Source: an uncultured Oscillospiraceae bacterium
Lineage (GTDB): Bacteria > Bacillota > Clostridia > Oscillospirales > Acutalibacteraceae
DNA length: 64,000 nucleotides
Direction of reading: 5' to 3'
NCBI GenBank assembly: GCA_900544715.1
Contig: UQWL01000013.1
Location: forward strand, 1 to 64,000
Under the pieces are notes generated by a model. It saw only the letters and a list, made by a program, of their open reading frames with translations, had not been told where the DNA came from and ran no database searches. The translations under genes were made by a program, and so were the position numbers. Shown here in pieces: positions 53,276 through 62,255 of this stretch (positions within the stretch are counted from its first letter, which is position 1; the number at the start of each line of letters is the position of its first letter).

Positions 53276-53380
53276 ATGCAACAGGAAAACATCCCGGTAA
53301 GGCTCGCCACCCATGGCATCGGCTTCCGGGATAAATTCGGCTACGCCTCCTTTGGAGAAACGGCGGCTCAGGAAGCCTGA
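53276..53380 (+). CDS. Short open reading frame with strong ribosome binding site
   Basis: A 34-codon frame, MQQENIPVRLATHGIGFRDK to FGETAAQEA, with GGAGGGAAGCG just upstream, 34 bp before the GH38-like gene. It could be a small protein, a translated leader or the decayed start of a larger gene. No family was recognised. Confidence 0.45.
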   Translation: MQQENIPVRLATHGIGFRDKFGYASFGETAAQEA

Positions 53381-53414
53381 AATCAGAGTATAAAGAAAGA
53401 GGGGGAAACATCTC

Positions 53415-55940
53415 ATGGCAGGAAAGGTTCACATCGGCTACGGCTTTCATGTGAATTGCTATCATTCTTATCGCGGGGATTCCAACGATGAGCTTGGTTT
53501 CGGGGGAGATATCCGCATCATCCGCAAGATCATTTCAATTCTGGATGAATTTAACCGGCGTGGCGTGCCGGCCAAGGCTACATGGGATTTTGAAAACGCC
53601 TATTCACTGGAGGATACCCTGCCGCGCTATGCGCCGGATATCATCGAGGACGTGCGGCGGCGCTGTGTGGAAAACGGGGACGAAAATATCATCATGGGCT
53701 ATAACAACGGCGCGCTCTCCGCGATGACGCCGGATGAATTCGAGGCGTCGATTGAGTGGGCCGTGACGAATGAAAAGGGCTCCGGCCTTGTGGATTTGTT
53801 TGGCTCGTGCGAACGGATCGTCCGCCCGCAGGAGGTGATGTTTACGCCGTCCCAGGTGCCGCTGTATCACAAGTGCGGCGTAAAAGCCGTGTGTTTGTAT
53901 TATAGCTGCGTGCCGTTTGACGCGTTCCGCACGGTCGTCCCGCAGCTCCGGGATGAATACGCATTTAACCCGGTCACCTATACCTGGCAAGGGGAAAGCC
54001 TTGTCATCCTGCCGACCTACAGCCATTCGGATGTGATCGACGCGGGCTCCCTGCGCTACCTCGCCTGCGACCTGCACCGAAAGCAGCTGGCGGGGGAGAT
54101 TCAAAACGACGTTTTTATCTTCATCAACATGGATGCGGACGCGATTCTGTGGGAGCCGCTGGAGCTGCCCTTCCCGCTGAACCGCATTGCGAATACGGAT
54201 GGCATCCGCGGCCTGGTGCAGGAGGTGGCTGATCTCGATTTTGTGGTGTTTGACACGCCGGGCGGGTATCTCAAAGAGCATGGGCCATTGTGTGAAATTT
54301 CATTTGGGCACGACACGGCGGACGGCAGCTTTACCGGCTATTCGAGCTGGACGGAAAAGCCCTTCAACCGCCAGATTTGGACGCGGCTGGAGCGGGCCCG
54401 CGCCTATGCCCGCGCGGCCGGGCGGGATGGGGCATCCCCCTCGTTTGAGGATCGCGTGCTGCTCCTATCCACCACGCATTTCGGCCTGGCCTCTCCCGTG
54501 CTCAATGTGGAGCGGGAGAAAAAGGCGCTGGAGCTCTCCGCACGGATGGTGCAAAAGGAGCTGGATGCGCGGCCAAAGCGCAAAATGCTGACGCTGGCGG
54601 GCACGGAGCATTCCAATGTTGTCACCGCCCAGCTCGCCCTGGATGCGGGCGCGGTGAGTGATGTATCCTGCCTGCGGGTGAAGGCGGCGGGGCTTTCCTC
54701 CTTCGGCATTGTGCCGATGGCGCGGCACGCGGACGGCTCTGTGGAGAGCGTATTCCTCGTCTGCCGGTTTGCGCGGAGGGCCGCTTCCCATGCCGTTACC
54801 ATCGAGCCCGGTGAAAAGCAGCCAAAGAAACCCGCGCAGCTTCTGTTGCAAACAGAGAAGCTCTGTATCCGGGTTTGCCCGCATGGGGAGATCCTGTCCG
54901 TCCGGTATGGCGGCAGGCAGCTCGGCGGAAAGGACTTTCTGCGGCAGTTCGTCACCTATGATGGCAAGCACTATACCTTTACACAGAAGCGGGTGTTGCC
55001 GTTGGAGAGCGCGGGCAGCGCGCAGGGCTGCCGGATTGCGGGCGAAATCCACCTGCCCGGCGAGCTTTCTCCCGGCGCATACGAGCTTGATCTGTTTACG
55101 GTCGACGGGCTGGAGGGCGTGCTGATGCAGATGCACGTCCAGTACCCCTACACCAGGGAAGAGAACGCGATCTCCACCCAGTCCAGCGCGCTCGGCCGCA
55201 AAAGCGACGCCCGCTGGCAGGAGGCGGCGCCCTTGCAGCTCACGCCGCAGCTCGGCGAGGATCTGCACGTGGTTAAGCGCAATTTTATGGGCAGCGTCAC
55301 CTCCTACCCGGTCGCCTCCTTCTGGGAGAGCGTGCCGGAGAACCGGGCGCTCGCCTCCTTCAACCATCAGCTCACCGGCGGCTTCACGGCGCTCAGCGAT
55401 GGGGAGACGGGGCTGCTGCTGGCGCATGCCCGGCAGGTGCTCGGGAGCATGGCGCACTGCCCGATGCGGTTGCGGCAGGTGGAGGGCAAGCCGCAGGTCA
55501 GCATGAACCCCTTCGGCACCTATTATGGCAAGCAGCGCGTGCATCCCACCCGGTCAAATGGTGCGGTGGGGGAATCCTTTGTGGTGGTCGCGCCGCAGGC
55601 AAAATCGCTTGCGCCGGCGTATAACGGCGTGTCGGAACGGTTTATGCTTTACCTGAGCGGCTATGAAGGCCTTGCGCCGGAGGAAAAAACGCGACGGGAG
55701 GCCGAGGGCTTTGCGGACGGCGCGGCGGTGCTGGGGGAGGAAGAGTGTTTTGCCCACGCGATGCGGGGGGATAACGTTGATTTCCAGGCAATCCAGTATG
55801 ACCGCGTGCAAACGGCGGATTTAAAGCCTGTGATCGTCTCCGGCGTGATGCCGGGCAAGCTCGAAATGGCAAAGATCGCGGGGAAGGCGTTCGGCAACAT
55901 CATCCGTTCGCAGCTCAGGGCGCGGAAGGGAAAACTCTGA
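53415..55940 (+). CDS. Putative GH38-like glycosidase (alpha-mannosidase-type fold)
   Basis: An 841-aa cytoplasmic protein. The first 300 residues look like the barrel of GH38/GH57 and related deacetylases: HIGYGFHVNCYHSYRGD at the N-terminus (His and Asp at metal positions), a TWDFENAYSLED block, MFTPSQVPLYHKCGVKAV and FINMDADAILWEP. The C-terminal part is beta-rich (about 450-800), like the beta-sandwich domains of GH38. The usual GH38 HSHWDREW start is not present, so the assignment is by overall layout and by the beta-mannosidase nearby. The ATG follows a strong GAGGGGG site. Confidence 0.62.
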   Translation: MAGKVHIGYGFHVNCYHSYRGDSNDELGFGGDIRIIRKIISILDEFNRRGVPAKATWDFENAYSLEDTLPRYAPDIIEDVRRRCVENGDENIIMGYNNGALSAMTPDEFEASIEWAVTNEKGSGLVDLFGSCERIVRPQEVMFTPSQVPLYHKCGVKAVCLYYSCVPFDAFRTVVPQLRDEYAFNPVTYTWQGESLVILPTYSHSDVIDAGSLRYLACDLHRKQLAGEIQNDVFIFINMDADAILWEPLELPFPLNRIANTDGIRGLVQEVADLDFVVFDTPGGYLKEHGPLCEISFGHDTADGSFTGYSSWTEKPFNRQIWTRLERARAYARAAGRDGASPSFEDRVLLLSTTHFGLASPVLNVEREKKALELSARMVQKELDARPKRKMLTLAGTEHSNVVTAQLALDAGAVSDVSCLRVKAAGLSSFGIVPMARHADGSVESVFLVCRFARRAASHAVTIEPGEKQPKKPAQLLLQTEKLCIRVCPHGEILSVRYGGRQLGGKDFLRQFVTYDGKHYTFTQKRVLPLESAGSAQGCRIAGEIHLPGELSPGAYELDLFTVDGLEGVLMQMHVQYPYTREENAISTQSSALGRKSDARWQEAAPLQLTPQLGEDLHVVKRNFMGSVTSYPVASFWESVPENRALASFNHQLTGGFTALSDGETGLLLAHARQVLGSMAHCPMRLRQVEGKPQVSMNPFGTYYGKQRVHPTRSNGAVGESFVVVAPQAKSLAPAYNGVSERFMLYLSGYEGLAPEEKTRREAEGFADGAAVLGEEECFAHAMRGDNVDFQAIQYDRVQTADLKPVIVSGVMPGKLEMAKIAGKAFGNIIRSQLRARKGKL

Positions 55941-56093
55941 GAACTCTGATTTTTATCGTAGAGGAAGCGGCCAAGATTCGGCATGATAAAGCTAGGCTCA
56001 ATTGGTTGCAGGCGTAACATCGAACCGCACACAATATCAGGTAACTGTATGATCATTCCTTTATCATAGGCTCATGCGGAAAGGAGCGAAACA

Positions 56094-56972
56094 ATGGATT
56101 GGATTCAAGGCGTTCAGCGGGCCGTGGATTATGTGGAGGCGCACATCACAGAGCCCATTGACTATGAAGAGGCGGCGAAGCAGGCCTATTCGTCCAGCTT
56201 TCATTTTCAGCGGGTGTTCAGCATCCTGTGCGGTTTTACCCTGGGCGACTACATCCGTATGCGGCGGCTCTCTTTGGCGGGGAACGAGCTTGCGTCGTCA
56301 GGTATCCGCGTGATTGACGCCGCCCTCAAATACGGGTATGACACGCCGGAAAGTTTCAGCCGCGCTTTCACCCGGTTTCACGGGGTCACGCCCTCCCAGG
56401 CGAAGCACGCAGGGGCGGCGCTCAAATCCTTTTCTCCTCTTTCCGTAAAACTGGTATTAGACGGAGGAACCACCATGAACTATCGCATTGAAACGAAGGA
56501 CGCATTCCGGCTCATCTGCAAAAAGAAGCGGATTTCCAGCAAAGAGGAAATGACGATGGAGGAAATCGCTCCCTTCTGGCAGGCGTGCATCGCGGACGGC
56601 AGCATCGAGGCGCTATGTAAGTATATCCCGGAGGAGAACATTTTTAAAGATTGCATCGTTGGCGCAAGCTTCGGCAGGGACGCCAGCGAAGCGGAGTACC
56701 CTTATGCCATCGGCGCCCATTACAATGGGATGCCCGTCACGGAGGAGGGGCTGACGGTGGAGGAAATCCCGGCGCACACCTATGTGGTGTTCTCCTGCAA
56801 AGGGAAAATGCCGGAGGTAATTCAAAACACCTATCAGCAGATTTGCAGCGAGTTTTTCCCCACCAGCGAGTATCAGCCCTGCGGTGGAACGGATTTTGAG
56901 GCGTATCCCTCGGCGGATGTGGACGACCCTGATTATGCCTGTGAAATTTGGGTCGCGGTGGAAAAGAAATAG
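56094..56972 (+). CDS. AraC family regulator with GyrI-like effector domain
   Basis: A 292-aa regulator. The N-terminal AraC domain (about 5-108) has two helix-turn-helix units: YEEAAKQAYSSSFHFQRVFS, and VIDAALKYGYDTPESFSRAF followed by HGVTPSQAK. The C-terminal GyrI/SOUL-like domain (about 130-290) contains YAIGAHYNGMPV and VEEIPAHTYVVF. The order (DNA-binding first) is that of Rob/SoxS-GyrI-type multidrug-binding regulators. AAAGGAG precedes the start. The target is unknown. Confidence 0.92.
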   Translation: MDWIQGVQRAVDYVEAHITEPIDYEEAAKQAYSSSFHFQRVFSILCGFTLGDYIRMRRLSLAGNELASSGIRVIDAALKYGYDTPESFSRAFTRFHGVTPSQAKHAGAALKSFSPLSVKLVLDGGTTMNYRIETKDAFRLICKKKRISSKEEMTMEEIAPFWQACIADGSIEALCKYIPEENIFKDCIVGASFGRDASEAEYPYAIGAHYNGMPVTEEGLTVEEIPAHTYVVFSCKGKMPEVIQNTYQQICSEFFPTSEYQPCGGTDFEAYPSADVDDPDYACEIWVAVEKK

Positions 56973-56992
56973 AATGATGAGGGAAGGGGCTG

Positions 56993-57013
56993 TTGCAAGA
57001 TGCAATGGCCCCG
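56993..57013 (+). terminator. Weak terminator hairpin after the AraC gene
   Basis: ggggctgttgca...tgcaatggcccc forms a stem with two wobbles but no T run. It matches the family core GTTGCA. Confidence 0.5.
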
Positions 57014-57077
57014 TAATTATTTGTAGGAAAAAACAGGGCTCTTATCAAACAGCCCCGATTTCCTTCTTTCACAAACT

Positions 57078-57112
57078 GAGGGCTTCCGGATAACAGCCGG
57101 AAGTCCTTTTAT
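57078..57112 (+). terminator. Second terminator hairpin downstream of the AraC gene
   Basis: gggcttccgg/ccggaagtcc around ataacag is followed by four T residues. Confidence 0.75.
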
Positions 57113-57126
57113 GTGATGTGGAATTG

Positions 57127-57335
57127 TGGTATAATAGCGTTAAACGGGTCGTTTAACGCATTGGAAAAATGCCTGTCGGCGCGAAACGCCTCCTGCCGCG
57201 CGGCGGCAACGCCATTTTTTGCATGGGGAAGGTTTTGCGCATATGGTATAATAGCGTCAAACAAAGTTTGACGCATTGGAAAAATGCCTGTCGGCGCAAG
57301 CTGCCTCCTGCCGCGTGGCGGCAACGTCATTTTTC
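57127..57335 (+). ncRNA. Two tandem units, candidate small RNA genes
   Basis: Two copies, about 117 bp apart (57127-57224 and 57244-57335), each start with TGGTATAAT, an extended -10. A 9-bp perfect dyad follows (GCGTTAAAC/GTTTAACGC, then GCGTCAAAC/GTTTGACGC), then the conserved cattggaaaaatgcctgtcggcgc, a TGCCGC/GCGGCA hairpin and a T run. The two dyads differ by a paired T-A to C-G change. A third partial copy is at 57449-57478. There is no open frame of interest. Function is unknown; a duplicated operator-type repeat is the main alternative. Confidence 0.5.
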
Positions 57336-57339
57336 ACAT

Positions 57340-57557
57340 AGAGGAGCTTCAAGGAATCAAAGATTCCAAGAGCTTCGGAGAACATTGGCCTTCGAACCAC
57401 GCTTACGCTTCGGTTCTCGGCTAAATAGCTTCCAATGTTCCATTTGAAGCATTGGAAAAATGCCTGTCGGCGCAAAATGTTTTGTGGGCATGGTAATGAT
57501 ATATCACATCGAACTGCATTTTTGGGACGCAATCACTTCCGCTTAAAGGAGATTTTT
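57340..57557. other. Structured region upstream of polA
   Basis: No gene. A GGAATC-aaa-GATTCC hairpin, a GAACATTGG/CCAATGTTC inverted repeat enclosing a GAACC/GGTTC hairpin, and the partial third repeat unit are present. It may form the polA leader. Confidence 0.55.
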
Positions 57558-60167
57558 ATGAAGCTATTGGTTATCGACGGCAACAGTATTCTGAACCGCG
57601 CCTTTTATGGCATCAAGCTGCTCACCACCAAGGACGGGCATTTTACCAACGGGATCTACGGCTTTCTCAATATCTATCTGCGCCTGAAGGAACTCTGCAC
57701 GCCGGATGCGGTGGCCGTCGCGTTTGATCTAAAAGCGCCGACCTTTCGCCACCAAATGTACAGCGGCTATAAGGCCCAGCGCAAGGGAATGCCACCGGAG
57801 CTCGCGGAGCAGCTGCCGGTTTTGAAGGAGCTGCTGGGCGCGCTCGGCCTCGCCGTGGTGGAATGTGAGGGCTACGAGGCGGATGACATCCTCGGCACGC
57901 TTTCCGCCCAGTGCGGGGAAGGCGACCTGTGCTGCCTTGCCACCGGCGACCGGGATTCCCTGCAGCTCGTAGGAAAGCGCGTGCACGTTCTGCTCGCTGC
58001 CACAAAGATGGGCAAGCCCATCACAACGGAGTATGACGAGGCGGCCATCCGTGCGGAATACGGCGTGGAGCCGCGCCAGCTCATTGAGATCAAGGCGCTC
58101 ATGGGCGATTCGTCGGATAATATCCCCGGCGTGGCCGGCATCGGGCAGAAAACGGCGATGGATCTTGTGCAGCGCTTTCATTCGCTCGATGAAATCTATG
58201 AAAACCTGGAGACAATCGATGTAAAACCCGGCGTGCGGGTGAAGCTCGCAAAGGATCGGGAAATGGCCTTTTTGAGCCGGACGCTCGGCACGGTTTGCCG
58301 CGAAGCGCCGGTGGATTGTGAACTAGCGCATTATGTGCCCGCCCCGCCGGATGGCGCGGCGGCGATGCGGCTGCTCGCAAAGCTTGAAATGTTCCGAATG
58401 GCGGAGCGGTTTGGGCTTGACCCGAACGCTGTGCCCGCGGCGGAAGCGGCAGAAGAAAAGCCGGAGGAGCTCACCGTGCTTTCCGGCGCGGAAGCGGACG
58501 CCAAAGCGCTCCTTTCCCGTTTGCGGGAAGCTGGGCAGGCCTACTTTCTCGCCGTTCTCTCGAACGGCATGATCGGCCGGCTTTCCGTGGCGGAGCCGGG
58601 GCGGCTGACCGTGCTGACAGCGGGGGAAGCGGGTTTTTCTGAATTTGCGGCGGCCTTTTTTGCCGATCCAAAGATTCAAAAGCATACGCACGATACAAAG
58701 CCGTTGTATGCGGCGGTGGAGCGGTTCGGCGTAACGCTTCAGAGCGTTGTGATGGATACCATGCTCGCGGGCTACCTGCTCAATCCCTCCGCCTCCGGCT
58801 ATGATGTGCTGCGCCTCGCGCAGGAATACGGCGTGCCGGTGCCGCCCTGCGAGCAGGCGGCGCAGGAGGAGCGGGAAACGCTGCAGCAGGCAGCGGTTTT
58901 GCCGCGTTTATGCGAGAAGCTGGAGCTGCTGGTGGAGGAGAACGGCCAAAAAGCGCTCCTGCACGAGGTGGAAATTCCGCTTGCCCGCGTTTTGGCGGGC
59001 ATGGAGCAGGTGGGCTTTGAGGTGGACCGCAGCGGGATCGAATCGTTCGGTGAAATGCTTTCCGACCGCATCGGCAACATCGTGCAGGAGATCTACAATG
59101 CCGTCGGCTATGAATTCAATTTGAATTCCCCCAAGCAGCTCGGCGAAGCGCTGTTTGATAAGCTGGGCCTTCCCGCACGCAAAAAAACGAAGAGCGGCTA
59201 TTCCACCAATGCAGAGGTGCTGGAGTCGCTTGCGAACGAGCACCCGGTTGTGGAGCGGATTCTCGAATACCGGACGCTTGCAAAGCTCAAATCGACCTAC
59301 TGCGAAGGGTTAATCAAGGTCATCGCCGCGGATGGGCGCATCCATTCCACGCTCAACCAGACGGAAACGCGCACAGGCCGCATCTCCTCCACGGAGCCGA
59401 ACCTGCAAAATATTCCGGTGCGGCAGGATTTGGGCCGCGAGATGCGCCGGTTTTTCCGGGCGAAGGAGGGCTGCGTGCTGGTCGATGCGGACTATTCGCA
59501 GATCGAGCTGCGCGTGCTCGCCCATATGGCGGATGATGCGGCGATGATCGACGCGTTCAACAGCGAAGCGGATATCCACACGATCACAGCCTCGCAGGTG
59601 TTCAACATGCCGCCCGAATTGGTCACGCCCCTGATGCGCAGCCGGGCAAAGGCTGTTAATTTCGGCATCGTTTACGGCATTGGTGCGTTTTCCCTCGCAA
59701 AGGATATCGGCGTCACGCGCAAGGAGGCCGATCAATATATCAAAGGCTACCTCGCCCACTATGCGGGCGTGCAGCGCTATATGGACCGCGTTGTGCAGGA
59801 GGCGAAGGAGCAGGGCTATGTTTCCACCCTCTTTGGCCGCAGGCGCTATCTGCCGGAGCTGACGGCCTCCAACGCGAACCTGCGTGCCTTTGGCGAGCGG
59901 GTGGCACGCAATATGCCGATCCAGGGCACGGCCGCCGACATCATCAAGATCGCCATGGTTAAGGTGGATGAGCGGCTGCGCAGGGAAAACCTGCACGCCC
60001 GCCTCATCATGCAGGTGCACGATGAGCTGATCGTGGAAGCGCCGGAGGAGGAAGCGCAGCGCGCCGCCCAAATCCTCGATGAGGAGATGGAGGGCGCGTG
60101 CAAAATGCGCGTGCGCTTGCAGGCGGATGTGCACCAGGGCAAAACCTGGTATGACGCAAAGGGGTGA
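57558..60167 (+). CDS. polA: DNA polymerase I
   Basis: An 869-aa family A polymerase for Okazaki fragment maturation and repair. The 5'-3' exonuclease domain (1-290) has the acidic residues in VIDGNS, GYEADDILG and GDSSDNIPGV. The middle domain (about 300-460) lacks the DxE motif of proofreading enzymes, so 3'-5' exonuclease activity should be absent, as in Bacillus. In the polymerase domain motif A VDADYSQIELR has D643/D645 and motif C VHDE has D822/E823. The ATG at 57558 follows AAAGGAG; the frame extends upstream to 57435 through the repeat, without family sequence. Confidence 0.97.
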   Translation: MKLLVIDGNSILNRAFYGIKLLTTKDGHFTNGIYGFLNIYLRLKELCTPDAVAVAFDLKAPTFRHQMYSGYKAQRKGMPPELAEQLPVLKELLGALGLAVVECEGYEADDILGTLSAQCGEGDLCCLATGDRDSLQLVGKRVHVLLAATKMGKPITTEYDEAAIRAEYGVEPRQLIEIKALMGDSSDNIPGVAGIGQKTAMDLVQRFHSLDEIYENLETIDVKPGVRVKLAKDREMAFLSRTLGTVCREAPVDCELAHYVPAPPDGAAAMRLLAKLEMFRMAERFGLDPNAVPAAEAAEEKPEELTVLSGAEADAKALLSRLREAGQAYFLAVLSNGMIGRLSVAEPGRLTVLTAGEAGFSEFAAAFFADPKIQKHTHDTKPLYAAVERFGVTLQSVVMDTMLAGYLLNPSASGYDVLRLAQEYGVPVPPCEQAAQEERETLQQAAVLPRLCEKLELLVEENGQKALLHEVEIPLARVLAGMEQVGFEVDRSGIESFGEMLSDRIGNIVQEIYNAVGYEFNLNSPKQLGEALFDKLGLPARKKTKSGYSTNAEVLESLANEHPVVERILEYRTLAKLKSTYCEGLIKVIAADGRIHSTLNQTETRTGRISSTEPNLQNIPVRQDLGREMRRFFRAKEGCVLVDADYSQIELRVLAHMADDAAMIDAFNSEADIHTITASQVFNMPPELVTPLMRSRAKAVNFGIVYGIGAFSLAKDIGVTRKEADQYIKGYLAHYAGVQRYMDRVVQEAKEQGYVSTLFGRRRYLPELTASNANLRAFGERVARNMPIQGTAADIIKIAMVKVDERLRRENLHARLIMQVHDELIVEAPEEEAQRAAQILDEEMEGACKMRVRLQADVHQGKTWYDAKG

Positions 60168-60173
60168 GGCTTG

Positions 60174-61058
60174 ATGATCCGGCCGTTTGCAGAAACGGAT
60201 TTGGCCGCAGTGATGGAACTCTGGCTTGCCTCCAATTTGCAGGCGCATCCCTTTATCGCGCCCTCCTATTGGGCGGAACACTTGGAAGAAGTGAAAAGCC
60301 TTCTCCCGCAGGCAGAGGTATATGTGGACGAATCAGGCGGCGTGGTGAACGGCTTCCTCGGCCTGATGGGGCAGGGCGAGATCGCCGGGCTGTTCGTTGC
60401 GGCGCATGCGCGTGGGCAGGGGATTGGAACGCGGCTGATGCGTAAAGCAAAAGAGCTTTACGATGAGCTATCGCTCTCAGTTTATGAAAAAAACGCGCGT
60501 GCGGTGCATTTTTACCGGCGTGAAGGGTTTCAACTTGTCGAAAAAAGGGAGGATCCGGATACGGGGCAAGTCGAATACAGGATGCGTTGGGCGAAATCCC
60601 GCGTGGATACGATGAAAGGTGGCGCGAAGATGGGGCCGATTGTCTATGTAGGGCAAAAAAACACCATGCACAGCGTGATTGCGGCGGCTGTTTGCAACAA
60701 AATGGCACAGCGGTGGCGCCTTGCCGGGCTTTGCGCAGTGAGCGCCGGGCTGGCGGTACAAGAGGGGGCGCCCGCCTGCGCGGCGGCGGTGCAGGCCGCG
60801 CGGGAGTTTGGGCTGGAGCTTTCGGCCCACCGCGCCCAGCCGTTATCGGCTGGGCTGATCGAACGGGCTGGCATGCTCGTTGCCCTGAACCGGGCGGATT
60901 ATGATGCGCTCGTAAGGCTCGTGCCGCCGGAGCGCGTTTATTTGCAGGAGAGCGGGAAGGATGTATCCGCGGGCGATGTGTGGGCATGCCGCCGGAGCGT
61001 CGATCAAGCGTTCGACGGCTTTCAGGATTTGTGGCTCACCCTGCGGGGCAGTGTGTAG
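60174..61058 (+). CDS. GNAT acetyltransferase fused to a degenerate LMW-phosphatase-like domain
   Basis: A 294-aa two-domain protein. Residues 1-140 are a GNAT acetyltransferase with the acetyl-CoA loop ARGQGIG and the KNARAVHFYRREGF end. Residues 155-294 follow the low-molecular-weight phosphatase fold: IVYVGQKNTMHS aligns with the P-loop VCxGNxCRS, but glycine replaces the catalytic cysteine and histidine the arginine, so phosphatase activity should be lost. A ribosome-binding-like AAAGGTGG before an internal ATG at 60630 may allow the second domain to be made alone. The ATG at 60174 follows GGGGTGAGG; it lies 7 bp after polA. Confidence 0.82.
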   Translation: MIRPFAETDLAAVMELWLASNLQAHPFIAPSYWAEHLEEVKSLLPQAEVYVDESGGVVNGFLGLMGQGEIAGLFVAAHARGQGIGTRLMRKAKELYDELSLSVYEKNARAVHFYRREGFQLVEKREDPDTGQVEYRMRWAKSRVDTMKGGAKMGPIVYVGQKNTMHSVIAAAVCNKMAQRWRLAGLCAVSAGLAVQEGAPACAAAVQAAREFGLELSAHRAQPLSAGLIERAGMLVALNRADYDALVRLVPPERVYLQESGKDVSAGDVWACRRSVDQAFDGFQDLWLTLRGSV

Positions 61059-61077
61059 AATGGTGGGGTGTGGTGCG

Positions 61078-61521
61078 ATGGCGGATTTTATCATTGCCCC
61101 AATGCGGGAAGAACATATCTTGGCGCTTGCCCGGCTGGAAGCCGTCTGCTTTTCCGCCCCGCGGCCAGAGGCAGCGCTGCGCGCGGAGCTCACGAACGAT
61201 ACGGCGGTATTCTTCACTGTTGTATACGAAGGCGCGATGGCGGGCTACGCCGGGATGCACTGTATTTTGGATGAGGGCTATATCGATAATGTGGCCGTCT
61301 TCCCGGAATTCCGGCGGCAGGGGATTGCGGGCGCGCTGCTGGATGCGCTGGAAGGCGGCGCGCGTGCGCGGGGCCTTCGCTTCCTGACGCTGGAGGTGCG
61401 CGTATCCAACGCGCCGGCCATCCGCCTTTACCATGGGCGAGGCTATGGCGAGGTGGGCCGCAGGCCACATTATTATGATAAACCGCGGGAGGACGCCCTC
61501 CTGCTGACGAAATATTTATGA
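61078..61521 (+). CDS. rimI: Ribosomal-protein-alanine N-acetyltransferase
   Basis: A 147-aa GNAT enzyme of the RimI type, which acetylates the N-terminus of ribosomal protein S18. Motif A RRQGIAGALLDAL binds acetyl-CoA. The block LTLEVRVSNAPAIRLYHGRG is typical of RimI, as is the position near tsaD at the end of the window. The ATG at 61078 begins the family sequence; the frame to 60961 overlaps the previous gene. The stop overlaps the ABC ATPase start. Confidence 0.9.
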   Translation: MADFIIAPMREEHILALARLEAVCFSAPRPEAALRAELTNDTAVFFTVVYEGAMAGYAGMHCILDEGYIDNVAVFPEFRRQGIAGALLDALEGGARARGLRFLTLEVRVSNAPAIRLYHGRGYGEVGRRPHYYDKPREDALLLTKYL

Positions 61522-62255
61522 AAAGAGATGATCCGGTGAAAATGGAATTGATCCTCGATGGAATCCAGAAGAAGTTTGGGGAAAAGGAGGTCCTGCGGGG
61601 CGCTTCTTTCCCTTTTGAGCAGGGCAAAATCTACGGCCTGCTGGGCCGCAACGGCGCGGGCAAGACAACGCTTTTCAACTGCCTGAGCAATGAGATCACC
61701 ATGGACGCGGGCACGGCGCAGCTCAAGGATGCGTCCGGCACGTTGCGTGCGCTCACGCCGGAGGATATTGGCTATGTTTTCTCCACGCCGATCCTGCCGG
61801 ATTTTTTGACCGGCCGTGAATTCCTGAAATTTTTTATGGAGATCAACCGCGATAAAATCCGCTCCGATCAAACGATCGACGATTACTTTGATTTGGTGAA
61901 GATCGATCGGGAGGATCGTGACCGGCTCATCAAGGGCTATTCCCATGGCATGAAGAATAAGGTGCAGATGCTCTGTTTTATGATCGCCCGCCCGCCGGTC
62001 ATTCTGTTGGACGAGCCGCTGACCTCCTTTGATGTGGTGGTTGCGCTGGAGATTAAGCAATTGATCCGGGAGATCAGCGCGGAACATATCATCATCTTCT
62101 CCACGCATATTTTGCAGCTTGCCACGGATTTATGTGATGAGATCGTGATCCTCAGCGACGGCACGCTGGAGCAGCTTGACCATGCAATGCTGGAGAGCGG
62201 GGATTTTGAAGCCCAGATTATTGAAAAACTAAAGGATGAGGACGCCCATGAATAA
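61518..62255 (+). CDS. ABC transporter ATP-binding protein
   Basis: A 245-aa ABC ATPase of the CcmA/NatA drug- or lipid-export class. Walker A GRNGAGKTT (about 43-51), the signature region YSHGMKNKVQM (replacing LSGGQ), Walker B VILLDEPLTSFD and the switch ISTHI-like FSTHILQL are present. It overlaps rimI by four bases (ATGA) and the permease by eight. An internal GTG at 61536 or ATG at 61542 could also serve as start. Substrate is unknown. Confidence 0.9.
   Translation: MKRDDPVKMELILDGIQKKFGEKEVLRGASFPFEQGKIYGLLGRNGAGKTTLFNCLSNEITMDAGTAQLKDASGTLRALTPEDIGYVFSTPILPDFLTGREFLKFFMEINRDKIRSDQTIDDYFDLVKIDREDRDRLIKGYSHGMKNKVQMLCFMIARPPVILLDEPLTSFDVVVALEIKQLIREISAEHIIIFSTHILQLATDLCDEIVILSDGTLEQLDHAMLESGDFEAQIIEKLKDEDAHE

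Noticed and set aside
57435..57557. N-terminal extension of DNA polymerase I
   Set aside because: The extra 41 residues are translated from the repeat unit; the family start and ribosome binding site are at 57558.
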